From NCBI GenBank assembly GCA_036391875.1, contig DASVZA010000020.1, positions 1-14,300 on the forward strand: DNA of 14,300 nucleotides. Direction: 5' to 3'. This document shows, in pieces, positions 1-7,189 of this stretch (positions are counted from its first letter, which is position 1; the number at the start of each line of letters is the position of its first letter). The DNA is from Parasulfuritortus sp036391875 (GTDB lineage: Bacteria; Pseudomonadota; Gammaproteobacteria; Burkholderiales; Thiobacillaceae). The notes under the pieces were generated by a model that saw only the letters and a program-made list of their open reading frames with translations, was not told where the DNA came from and made no database searches. Made by a program: the position numbers and the translations under genes.

Positions 1-2
1 TC

Positions 3-1415
3 ATGAACACGATCGACGACACCGCCGTGCTGGAAAAACCGAGCCCCGGCGCCCATCATTCGGCCGAAGCGACGGCGCAATTGCAGCGCGAGCTGATCGC
101 CAAGGGCGTGAAATACTGCATCGGCGCCTACGTCGACATCCATGGCGTGCCCAAGGCCAAGGTGGTGCCCATCGAGCACCTGCGCCACATGGCCAAGGGT
201 TCCGAGCGCTACACCGGCTACGCGCTCGACGGCCTCGGCCAGGCGCCGAACGACGACGAGCTGACCTCGGTGCCGGACCTCGACCGCGCCATCCAGCTGC
301 CGTGGGAACCGAAGATCGCCTGGATTCCGGCCGACAACCATTTCCAGGGCAAGCCCTACGCCCTGAACACCCGGGTTGCGCTGAAGAACCAGCTGGCCGA
401 GGCCGCCAAGCTCGGCTACGGCATGAACCTGGGCATCGAGTGCGAGATCTTCCTGCTCAGGCAGAACGAGGACGGCAGCCTGTCGGTGCCGGTTGCCGAC
501 GACAAGCTGACCAAGCCCTGCTACGACGTGCGCGGCTTCGTCGACAACTTCTCCTGGCTGGACAAGGTGGCCACCTCGATCAACGACCTGGGCTGGGACC
601 TCTATTCCTTCGACCACGAGGACGCCAACGGCCAGTTCGAGTTCGACTTCAACTACGCCGACGCCCTGACCACCTGCGACCGGCTGACCTTCTTCCGCTT
701 CATGGCCAAGCACTACGCCAAGGAGGAAGGCTTGCTCGCCACCATGATGCCCAAGCCCTTCGCTGACAAGACCGGCAACGGCGCCCACTTCAACATGTCG
801 CTGTTCGACATGGAGACCGGCAAGAACCTGTTCGCCTGCGACCCGAAGGACGACCCGCACGGCATCGGCCTGACCCCGCTCGGCTACAGCTTCGTGGCCG
901 GCATCCTGAAGCACGGCCGCGCCCTGTGCGCCGTGTTCGCCCCGACCGTGAACAGCTACAAGCGCCTGGTCCGGCGCGGCGCCATGAGCTACTTCTCCTG
1001 GGCCCCGGTGTTCAACTCCTACGGCTCCAACAACCGCACCAATTCGGTCCGCATCCCGGCCGGCGGCGGCCGCTGCGAATCGCGCAACGCCGACGGCGCG
1101 GTCAACCCCTACCTGGCCGCGACCCTGGTCCTGGCCGCCGGCCTGGAAGGCATCCGCGAGGGCCTCAATCCTGGCAATCCGAACGAGGACAACCTGTACG
1201 CCATCAGCGAGGCGGAACGCAACGCGCGCGGCATCGAGTTCCTGCCCCAGACCCTGCAGGAAGCGGTCGCCGCCTTCGCCGCCGACCCGCTGGTCGAAGC
1301 CACTCTGGGCAAGGAGCTGCGCGACGAATTCATCCGCTACAAGACCGAGGAATGGGAGGCCTACCACCTGTCCGTTTCCAAGTGGGAAGTCGAACGCTAC
1401 TCCTACATGTTCTGA
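3..1415 (+). CDS. glnT: Type III glutamine synthetase (glutamate-ammonia ligase)
   Basis: The 470-residue product would join glutamate and ammonia at the cost of ATP in the cytoplasm. Glutamine synthetase signatures are visible: the metal-binding E-C-E at residues 146-148, the acidic FEFDF around 211-215, NGAH at 259-262 for ATP and glutamate binding, then VNSYKRL, a NRTNSVRIP arginine segment and the C-terminal CESRNADGAVNPY. The sequence fits the GlnT/type III group more than GlnA. A DNLYAIS segment sits where GlnA-type enzymes carry the adenylylated tyrosine; whether it is modified is unknown. It is the first gene seen in the operon, and the next ATG follows 11 bases after its stop, so it probably captures ammonia released by the downstream enzymes. 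The ATG lies at the window edge, so its RBS and any longer start are invisible. A gamma-glutamyl-amide ligase of the same fold is an alternative. Confidence 0.88.
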   Translation: MNTIDDTAVLEKPSPGAHHSAEATAQLQRELIAKGVKYCIGAYVDIHGVPKAKVVPIEHLRHMAKGSERYTGYALDGLGQAPNDDELTSVPDLDRAIQLPWEPKIAWIPADNHFQGKPYALNTRVALKNQLAEAAKLGYGMNLGIECEIFLLRQNEDGSLSVPVADDKLTKPCYDVRGFVDNFSWLDKVATSINDLGWDLYSFDHEDANGQFEFDFNYADALTTCDRLTFFRFMAKHYAKEEGLLATMMPKPFADKTGNGAHFNMSLFDMETGKNLFACDPKDDPHGIGLTPLGYSFVAGILKHGRALCAVFAPTVNSYKRLVRRGAMSYFSWAPVFNSYGSNNRTNSVRIPAGGGRCESRNADGAVNPYLAATLVLAAGLEGIREGLNPGNPNEDNLYAISEAERNARGIEFLPQTLQEAVAAFAADPLVEATLGKELRDEFIRYKTEEWEAYHLSVSKWEVERYSYMF

Positions 1416-1426
1416 TCGGAGAAACC

Positions 1427-1864
1427 ATGTCCACCCCCGTCAGCCGCATCAGTATCTCGCTGCCCGCCGACCTGCTCGACGAGCTGGACCGCATGGTCGC
1501 GAGCCGGGGCTACGGCAGCCGCTCGCAGGCCATCGCCGAGATGGTCAACTACCAGCTCGCCGAGCATAAGCGCACGCTCGGCGACGAAGTCATGGCCGGC
1601 ACCCTGACCCTGCTCTACAACCGCGCCACGCGCGGCTTGCAAGGCCGTCTGGCCGACCTGCAGTACCAGCACATCGCCGAGGTCATCAGCTCGCTGCACG
1701 TGCACCTCACCGAGGACCAGATGCTGGAGGTGCTGCTGGTGCAGGGCCCGGCCACCCGGCTGCAGGCCATCGCCAACGAGATGATCTCGCTGCGCGGCGT
1801 CATCACCGGCCATCTGCAATTGCTGGCCGCGGTGATCCCGCCCCTGCATGCCCCGAAGGAATAG
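1427..1864 (+). CDS. NikR-like ribbon-helix-helix transcriptional regulator with altered nickel site
   Basis: This 145-residue protein has a ribbon-helix-helix DNA-binding domain (residues about 6-48; RISISLPADLLDELD then GYGSRSQAI) followed by a NikR-type ACT-like domain (about 55-138). Comparison with remembered E. coli NikR aligns LHVH (H91, H93) with nickel ligands H87 and H89. The positions of H76 and C95 appear to be Tyr80 and Met99, so the high-affinity nickel site is incomplete. It is therefore probably not a plain nickel sensor; a local regulator of the nitrogen operon is an inference. The start is supported by GGAG at 1418-1421. The gene sits between glnT and the first DUF1989 gene, whose ATG follows 2 bases after this stop. 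No matching operator was recognised in the window; the operon promoter lies upstream of it. Confidence 0.85.
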   Translation: MSTPVSRISISLPADLLDELDRMVASRGYGSRSQAIAEMVNYQLAEHKRTLGDEVMAGTLTLLYNRATRGLQGRLADLQYQHIAEVISSLHVHLTEDQMLEVLLVQGPATRLQAIANEMISLRGVITGHLQLLAAVIPPLHAPKE

Positions 1865-1866
1865 CC

Positions 1867-2673
1867 ATGGAACATCCGGAAATGACCGTGAACAACCCGC
1901 CGGCCTCGGCGCCGGTCGACGCGCCTGAGCACTGGCGCCGGTTCGCCCCCGACCTGCCCGAGGACAAGGTGCTGTTCTCCGAGTTGGTACCCGGCGGCGG
2001 CCACTGGTCCTACCGCCTGCCGCGCGGCACCACGCTGCGCATCACCGCGCTCGACGCCGGTGCCAACCTGTCGCTGGTGCTCTACTCGGCGCTGGAAAAG
2101 CTGGAGCGCTACAACATGCCCGACTCGCTCAAGGCGCAGCACACCGCCCACTACACCCGGGGCCACGTCCTGATGAGCGACATGGGCCGGGCCATGGCCT
2201 CGATCACCGCCGACACGGTGGGCTGGCACGACCCGCTCGGCCTGCTGCTCGACAACCGCCTGATGCGCGACAAGTATGGCGACCATGACTACCAGCACTA
2301 CCGCAACGGCATGTACCGCTCCGGCCGCGACGGCCTGCTGATCGAGATCGGCAAGTACGGCCTGGCCAGGCGCGACCTCATCGCGCCGGTGAATTTCTTC
2401 TCCAAGGTCGCGGTCGACGAGGAAGGCCGCTTCAACTTCGTGCCCGGCCACGCCAAGGCCGGCGACCACGTCGACCTGCGCATCGACATGGACGTGATCG
2501 TCGCCTACTCGGCCGCGCCCCACCCACTCGACCCGAATCCGGCCTACGCCCCGGGCAAGGTCGGCCTGGCCGTCTGGCGTTCCGGCCAGGCGCCCAAGGA
2601 CGACTACTGCCGCGCCTTCCGGCCGGAAAACGCCCGTGCCCTGCACAACACCGATATGCTCTACTTGGCTTGA
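1867..2673 (+). CDS. DUF1989 protein, carboxyguanidine deiminase subunit (urea amidolyase-associated protein), larger
   Basis: This 268-residue protein belongs to the DUF1989 / urea carboxylase-associated family. Recognisable segments are the beta-rich LPRGTTLRITALDAGANLS, ITADTVGWHDPLGLLLDNR, the GLARRDLIAPVNFFSKV motif and VDLRIDMDVIVAYSAAPHPLDP. Pairs of such proteins encoded beside the carboxylase have been shown biochemically to be carboxyguanidine deiminase (CgdA/CgdB), which makes allophanate and ammonia. This larger member lacks the cysteines that its partner carries in the equivalent segments (GWHDPLG against CGRHDTLG), so it may be the non-catalytic subunit; that is inference. AAGGA at 1856-1860 supports the ATG, and the spacing to the regulator gene is 2 bases. 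I do not assign the A or B letter. Confidence 0.85.
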   Translation: MEHPEMTVNNPPASAPVDAPEHWRRFAPDLPEDKVLFSELVPGGGHWSYRLPRGTTLRITALDAGANLSLVLYSALEKLERYNMPDSLKAQHTAHYTRGHVLMSDMGRAMASITADTVGWHDPLGLLLDNRLMRDKYGDHDYQHYRNGMYRSGRDGLLIEIGKYGLARRDLIAPVNFFSKVAVDEEGRFNFVPGHAKAGDHVDLRIDMDVIVAYSAAPHPLDPNPAYAPGKVGLAVWRSGQAPKDDYCRAFRPENARALHNTDMLYLA

Positions 2674-2683
2674 GGACATCGCC

Positions 2684-3343
2684 ATGACCGCCACCGCCAT
2701 CCGCATCCAGGAAAGCGCCCTCGACCCGGCCGCCGCCGTCTACGACCACACCGTCCCGGCCGGCGAGCCCTATCTCCTGGAAATCGCCAAGGGCCAGACC
2801 CTGCGCATCGTCGACCTGGAAGGCAACCAGGCCGTCGACGTGATCTTCTACAACCGCGACGACGGCGCCGAGCACTACAGCGCCACCGAGACCATCCTGC
2901 GCCAATCCGGCATCTACCTGACCACCGGCTCGGTGCTGTACAGCGACGAGGGCAACCCGATGCTGACCATCGTCGCCGACACCTGCGGCCGCCACGACAC
3001 CCTGGGCGGCGCCTGCGCGGCGGAAAGCAACACCGTGCGCTACGCCCTGCAGAAGAAGTTCATGCACAGCTGCCGCGACAACTACCTGACCGCGCTGCAG
3101 CACGCCGACATCGGCCTCGGCAAACGCGACCTGGTGCCCAACATCAACTTCTTCATGAACGTGCCGGTCACCAGCGAGGGCCAGCTTACCTTCGCCGACG
3201 GCGTCTCCGCGCCCGGCAAATACGTCGAGCTCAAGGCGGAGATGAACCTGTGGATGCTGGTCTCCAACTGCCCGCAGCTGAACAACCCGTGCAACGCCTA
3301 CAACCCGACCCCGGCGCGCTTCCTGCTCTGGAATCCGTCGTAA
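2684..3343 (+). CDS. DUF1989 protein, carboxyguanidine deiminase subunit (urea amidolyase-associated protein), smaller
   Basis: The product is 219 residues from the ATG at 2684. An in-frame ATG at 2636 lies inside the upstream gene; 2684 is preferred because GAGGA at 2672-2676 overlaps the upstream stop and sits at good spacing. Family motifs are GQTLRIVDLEGNQAVDVIFYN, IVADTCGRHDTLGGACAAESN, FMHSCRDNY, GKRDLVPNINFFMNVPV and SNCPQLNNPCNAYNPTP. The Cys and His residues in these segments could bind a metal or act in catalysis, and most are missing from the larger partner. Together the two proteins are expected to remove ammonia from carboxyguanidine, feeding allophanate to the hydrolase encoded at 7186. 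In an operon acting on urea itself they would have no obvious job, which argues for guanidine as the substrate. Confidence 0.87.
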   Translation: MTATAIRIQESALDPAAAVYDHTVPAGEPYLLEIAKGQTLRIVDLEGNQAVDVIFYNRDDGAEHYSATETILRQSGIYLTTGSVLYSDEGNPMLTIVADTCGRHDTLGGACAAESNTVRYALQKKFMHSCRDNYLTALQHADIGLGKRDLVPNINFFMNVPVTSEGQLTFADGVSAPGKYVELKAEMNLWMLVSNCPQLNNPCNAYNPTPARFLLWNPS

Positions 3344-3382
3344 ATCTCGCGCCCGGGACGACCTGGGCGGTGTATGAAAAGT

Positions 3383-3396
3383 GCAGGACGTCCTGC
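3383..3396. repeat. 14-bp perfect palindrome before the carboxylase start
   Basis: GCAGGAC is followed directly by GTCCTGC, giving a perfect dyad 11 bases before the carboxylase ATG. It could be a small operator, or a hairpin that affects ribosome access to the weak GAGAGAAG Shine-Dalgarno sequence just after it. It has no U-run, so it is not a terminator. It is short enough to arise by chance in GC-rich DNA. Confidence 0.35.
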
Positions 3397-3407
3397 GAGA
3401 GAAGACG

Positions 3408-6400
3408 ATGTTTAGAAAAGTCCTGATCGCCAACCGCGGTGCCATCGCCTGCCGCATCCAGCGCAGCCTGAAGAAGCTGGGCGCCGCCTCGGTCGCCGTC
3501 TACTCCGAGGCCGACGCCGGCGCCCGCCATGTGCTCGACGCCGACGAGGCCTACCTGCTCGGCCCGGCGCCCGCCGCCGAGAGCTATCTGCGCGCCGACA
3601 AGATCCTGGAGATCGCCAAGCAATGCGGCGCCGAGGCCATCCATCCCGGCTACGGATTCCTCTCCGAGAACCCCGATTTCGCCGATGCCTGCGCCGCGGC
3701 CGGCATCGCCTTCGTCGGACCCACCGGCGACCAGATGCGCGCCTTCGGCCTCAAGCACACCGCGCGCGAACTGGCCGAGAAGAACGCCGTGCCGCTCTTG
3801 CCAGGTTCGGGCCTGTTGAGCGACGTCGGCCACGCCACGGCCGAAGCCAAGCGCATCGGCTACCCGGTCATGCTGAAGAGCACGGCCGGCGGCGGCGGCA
3901 TCGGCATGCGCCTGATCTGGAGCGAGGACCAGTTGGCCGAGGCCTACGCCTCCGTCGATCGCCTGGCTCGCGCCAACTTCAAGGAAGCCGGCATCTACCT
4001 CGAGAAGTACGTCGAGAAGGCGCGCCACATCGAGGTGCAGATCTTCGGCGACGGCAAGGGCGGCGTGGTCGCCCTGGGCGAGCGCGACTGTTCGGTGCAG
4101 CGCCGCAACCAGAAGGTGGTCGAGGAGACCCCGGCCCCCGGCCTCACCGATGCCCAGCGCGCCAACCTGCTCGCCACCGCCGTGCGCTTGGGCCAGGCGG
4201 TCAGCTACCGTTCGGCCGGCACGGTCGAGTTCGTCTACGACGCGGCCAGCGGCGAGTTCTACTTCCTGGAGGTGAACACCCGCCTGCAGGTCGAGCACGG
4301 CGTCACGGAACAGGTCACCGGCGTCGACCTGGTCGAATGGATGCTGCGCCAGGCGGCCGACGACATGGCCCCGCTCGACAGTTTCAAGATCGAACCGAAG
4401 GGCGCCTCGATCCAGGTTCGCCTCTACGCCGAGGACCCGAACAAGAACTTCCAGCCCAGCGCCGGCCTGCTCACCGCGGCCCGCTTTCCGGCCGACATCC
4501 GCGTCGACGCCTGGGTCCAGGACGGCACGGTGGTGCCGCCCAACTACGACCCGATGCTGGCAAAATTGATTGCGACTGGCGCGACCCGCGAGGAGGCCCG
4601 CACCAAACTGATCGCCGCGCTGAACGAGTCGGTCGTCTCCGGCATCGAGACCAACCGCGTCTATCTGGCCCAGGTGCTGGCCTATCCCGACTTCGTCGCC
4701 GGCAAGCAGATCACCCGCATGCTGGAAGGCTTCCACTACCGGCCGTCGACCGTCGACGTGCTGGAACCCGGCGTGCAGTCCAGCATCCAGGACTGGCCCG
4801 GCCGAACCGGCTACTGGGACGTCGGCGTGCCGCCCTCGGGCCCGATGGACGCGCTATCCATGCGCCTGGCCAACCGCCTGGTCGGCAACGCCGAAGGCGC
4901 GGCCGCGCTGGAGCTGACCGCCGCCGGCCCGACCCTGAAGTTCAACTGCGACAGCGTGATCGCCATCGGCGGCGCATCCATGGCCGCCAAGCTGGACGGC
5001 GAGGCCATCGACAACTGGCGCGTCTACCCGGTCAAGGCCGGCTCGGTGCTGCAGCTGGGCCGGATCGAAGGCGCCGGCCTGCGCACCTACCTCGCGGTGG
5101 CGGGCGGCTTCCAGGTGCCCGACTACCTCGGCTCCAAGTCCACCTTCACGCTGGGCCAGTTCGGCGGCCACGGCGGAAGGACGCTGCGCGTCGGCGACGT
5201 GCTGCATATCGTCGATTGTCGTCCCCGCGCAGGCGGGGACCCAGTCCAATCAAACTGGATTCCCGCCTGCGCGGGAATGACGACTTCTTTGCAGCCGGCG
5301 CTCACCCACGAATGGGAGATCGGCGTCCTGTACGGCCCGCACGGCGCGCCCGACTTCTTCACCGGCGACGACATCGACACCTTCTTCGCCACCGCCTGGG
5401 AAGTGCACTACAACTCCTCGCGCACCGGCGTCCGCCTGATCGGTCCCAAGCCGAAATGGGCGCGCACCGACGGCGGCGAGGCCGGTCTGCACCCGTCCAA
5501 CATCCACGACAACGCCTACGCCATCGGCGCGGTCGATTTCACCGGCGACATGCCGGTCATCCTCGGCCCGGACGGCCCCTCGCTGGGCGGCTTCGTCTGC
5601 CCCGCAACCATCGTCCAGGCCGAGCTGTGGAAAATGGGCCAGCTGAAGCCGGGCGACACCGTGCGCTTCAAGCGCCTGACCCGCGAGCAGGCCAACGCCA
5701 TGCAGCAGGCCCAGGACGCCGCCATCGCCTCGCTCGACCAGCCGGCCCACGCCGCGCTGCCGACGGAACACGCGCCGCTCGGCACGCCGGTGCTGCGCCA
5801 CCTGAAATCCGAAGGCGAGAAACCCGATCTGGTCGTGCGCCAGTCAGGCGACGCCAGCCTGCTGTTCGAACTCGGCCCGCTGGTCCTGGACATGGAACTG
5901 CGCTTCCGCATCCAGGCCCTGATGGAAGCCGTGAAGGCGGCGGCGCTGCCGGGCATCCTCGACCTGACGCCGGGCATCCGCTCGCTGCAGGTCCACTTCG
6001 ATCCGCGCGCCGTCGACCAGGCCACTTTGCTCGACGCCGTGGTCGCGCTGGAAGAAAACCTGCCGCCGCTGGACGACATGGAAGTGCCCTCCCGCATCGT
6101 CCATCTGCCGCTGTCCTGGGACGATCCGGCGACCAAGCTCGCCATCGAGAAATACATGCAGTCGGTGCGCCCGGACGCGCCCTGGTGTCCGAGCAACATC
6201 GAGTTCATCCGCCGCATCAACGGCCTCGACTCCATCGAGGACGTTTTCAATATCGTCTTCAAGGCGAGCTACGTGGTGATGGGCCTGGGCGACGTCTACC
6301 TGGGCGCGCCGGTGGCCACCCCGCTCGACCCGCGCCACCGCCTGGTCACCACCAAGTACAACCCGGCCCGGACCTGGACCCCGGAGAACGCGGTCGGCAT

Positions 6401-7043
6401 CGGCGGCGCCTACATGTGCGTGTACGGCATGGAAGGCCCCGGCGGCTACCAGTTCGTCGGCCGCACGGTGCAGATGTGGAACCGGCACCGGGTCACCGCC
6501 GACTTCGAGAAGCCCTGGCTGTTGCGCTTCTTCGACCAGGTCCGCTTCTATCCGGTGGGTCAGGACGAGCTGCTCAAGCTGCGCGAGGACTTCGTCAGCG
6601 GCCGGTTCAAGCTCAAGGTCGAGCCGACCCGGTTCAGCCTGCGCGAATACCGCAAGTTCCTGGCCGACAACGCCGAGTCCATCGCCGCCTTCAAGACCAG
6701 CCAGCAGGCCGCGTTCGAGGCCGAGCGCGAGCGCTGGAAGGCCGCCGGCCAGGACGTGGTGACGACCGACGAGACCGTCGCCGAAGCCGGTCCGGACAGC
6801 GAGCTGGACCTGCCCGAGAACGCCCGCCCGGTGGCCAGCCACGTCGCCGGTTCGGTGTGGAAGATCGAGGCCAAGGTCGGCGACACGGTGAAGGCCGGCC
6901 AGACCCTGGTCATCGTCGAATCGATGAAGATGGAGTTCGCCCTGGTCGCGCCCTGCGACGGCAAGCTCACTCACCTGTTCTGCAAGGAAGGCGGCGCGGT
7001 ATCGGCCGGCCAGGACCTGCTGGTGATCGAGGAGGAAGGGTGA
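3408..7043 (+). CDS. Biotin-dependent guanidine/urea carboxylase with in-frame repeat insertion
   Basis: The 1211-residue enzyme uses ATP and bicarbonate to carboxylate guanidine or urea. Order of domains: biotin carboxylase (about 1-445; IANRG at 7-11, TAGGGGIGM at 159-167, RDCSVQRR at 226-233, EVNTRLQVEHGVTE at 288-301), KipA-type carboxyltransferase part (about 447-770; VLEPGVQSSIQDWPGR), KipI-type part (about 806-1026; GLGDVYLGAP, GPGGYQFVGRT), then the biotin carrier domain with ESMKME, biotinyl Lys1174. ATG 3408 gives the usual MFRKVLIANRG start; a GTG at 3381 would only add nine unlike residues. Residues about 604-626 are encoded by a REP doublet (separate entry). Beside DUF1989 genes such enzymes have proved to be guanidine carboxylases, so guanidine is preferred over urea; I could not place the distinguishing active-site residue with certainty. 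There is no allophanate hydrolase fusion, unlike yeast urea amidolyase. Confidence 0.92.
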   Translation: MFRKVLIANRGAIACRIQRSLKKLGAASVAVYSEADAGARHVLDADEAYLLGPAPAAESYLRADKILEIAKQCGAEAIHPGYGFLSENPDFADACAAAGIAFVGPTGDQMRAFGLKHTARELAEKNAVPLLPGSGLLSDVGHATAEAKRIGYPVMLKSTAGGGGIGMRLIWSEDQLAEAYASVDRLARANFKEAGIYLEKYVEKARHIEVQIFGDGKGGVVALGERDCSVQRRNQKVVEETPAPGLTDAQRANLLATAVRLGQAVSYRSAGTVEFVYDAASGEFYFLEVNTRLQVEHGVTEQVTGVDLVEWMLRQAADDMAPLDSFKIEPKGASIQVRLYAEDPNKNFQPSAGLLTAARFPADIRVDAWVQDGTVVPPNYDPMLAKLIATGATREEARTKLIAALNESVVSGIETNRVYLAQVLAYPDFVAGKQITRMLEGFHYRPSTVDVLEPGVQSSIQDWPGRTGYWDVGVPPSGPMDALSMRLANRLVGNAEGAAALELTAAGPTLKFNCDSVIAIGGASMAAKLDGEAIDNWRVYPVKAGSVLQLGRIEGAGLRTYLAVAGGFQVPDYLGSKSTFTLGQFGGHGGRTLRVGDVLHIVDCRPRAGGDPVQSNWIPACAGMTTSLQPALTHEWEIGVLYGPHGAPDFFTGDDIDTFFATAWEVHYNSSRTGVRLIGPKPKWARTDGGEAGLHPSNIHDNAYAIGAVDFTGDMPVILGPDGPSLGGFVCPATIVQAELWKMGQLKPGDTVRFKRLTREQANAMQQAQDAAIASLDQPAHAALPTEHAPLGTPVLRHLKSEGEKPDLVVRQSGDASLLFELGPLVLDMELRFRIQALMEAVKAAALPGILDLTPGIRSLQVHFDPRAVDQATLLDAVVALEENLPPLDDMEVPSRIVHLPLSWDDPATKLAIEKYMQSVRPDAPWCPSNIEFIRRINGLDSIEDVFNIVFKASYVVMGLGDVYLGAPVATPLDPRHRLVTTKYNPARTWTPENAVGIGGAYMCVYGMEGPGGYQFVGRTVQMWNRHRVTADFEKPWLLRFFDQVRFYPVGQDELLKLREDFVSGRFKLKVEPTRFSLREYRKFLADNAESIAAFKTSQQAAFEAERERWKAAGQDVVTTDETVAEAGPDSELDLPENARPVASHVAGSVWKIEAKVGDTVKAGQTLVIVESMKMEFALVAPCDGKLTHLFCKEGGAVSAGQDLLVIEEEG
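5218..5284. repeat. REP doublet (REPIN-like) inside the carboxylase gene
   Basis: Two related inverted units lie head to head. The left arm 5218-5245 and right arm 5254-5284 are imperfect reverse complements around the 8-base spacer CCAATCAA. Each unit has its own perfect small hairpin: GTCCCCGC, loop GCAG, GCGGGGAC at 5221-5240; and ATTCCCGC, loop CTGC, GCGGGAAT at 5259-5278. This is the layout of the mobile REP doublets found between genes in many proteobacteria. Here it lies within an open frame and is read as about 23 residues, including WIPACAGM. No RAYT transposase gene is present in the window. Confidence 0.85.
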
Positions 7044-7189
7044 TGACGTTATTGGAAAGCGTTTCGCCGGCGAAATCTTGTTCCCTCAGCCCCAACCCTT
7101 CCCCCGAGGGGGGAAGGGAGCACATCCCCTCTCCCTCTGGGAGAGGGGCAGGGGAGAGGGAACAACGTCAGCAGGAGCAAAAACCATGA
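7043..7189 (+). CDS. Possible 48-residue ORF linking carboxylase and hydrolase (doubtful)
   Basis: An ATG overlaps the carboxylase stop as ATGA at 7043-7046. This frame runs through the two-hairpin repeat and ends in a TGA (7187-7189) that overlaps the hydrolase ATG at 7186, so all three frames are joined by ATGA overlaps. The peptide begins MTLLESVSPAKSCS and continues with Pro/Ser/Gly/Arg-rich repeat-encoded residues; it resembles no family I know. It may serve only to carry ribosomes across the repeat (translational coupling), or be accidental. The AGGAG at 7173-7177 gives the hydrolase its own ribosome site, which weakens the need for coupling. Confidence 0.25.
   Translation: MTLLESVSPAKSCSLSPNPSPEGGREHIPSPSGRGAGEREQRQQEQKP
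7096..7148. repeat. Tandem perfect hairpins between carboxylase and allophanate hydrolase genes
   Basis: Two 10-bp perfect stems with 3-base loops follow each other. The first is CCCTTCCCCC, loop GAG, GGGGGAAGGG at 7096-7118. The second is CCCCTCTCCC, loop TCT, GGGAGAGGGG at 7126-7148, followed by another AGGGGAGAGGG run. This purine/pyrimidine palindrome type is a common intergenic repeat in GC-rich proteobacteria. It accounts for most of the only long gap (142 bases) in the operon. With no U-run it is not a typical terminator, but the hairpins could stabilise the upstream mRNA or lower hydrolase expression. Confidence 0.8.

Noticed and set aside
3372..3377. GTATGA before the carboxylase gene, like half of the E. 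coli NikR operator
   Set aside because: No TCATAC follows at the required 16-base spacing; a six-base match alone is expected by chance.
3231..4736. Long antisense open frame (about 500 codons) over the carboxylase gene, with similar ones at 5844-6974 and 7168-9282
   Set aside because: They are mirror frames of GC-rich coding DNA: composition is low-complexity (Gly, Ala, Arg, Val, Asp, His), no domain is recognised and each overlaps a clear gene.
7078..7185. N-terminal extension of allophanate hydrolase from a TTG start
   Set aside because: It would translate the hairpin repeat, and the ATG at 7186 has a good ribosome site and family-like N-terminus.
3623..7189. Frame +2 open frame of 1188 codons inside the carboxylase gene
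   Set aside because: It is an Arg/Pro/Gly-rich shadow frame with no motifs. Only its final 48 codons, after the carboxylase stop, were considered separately.
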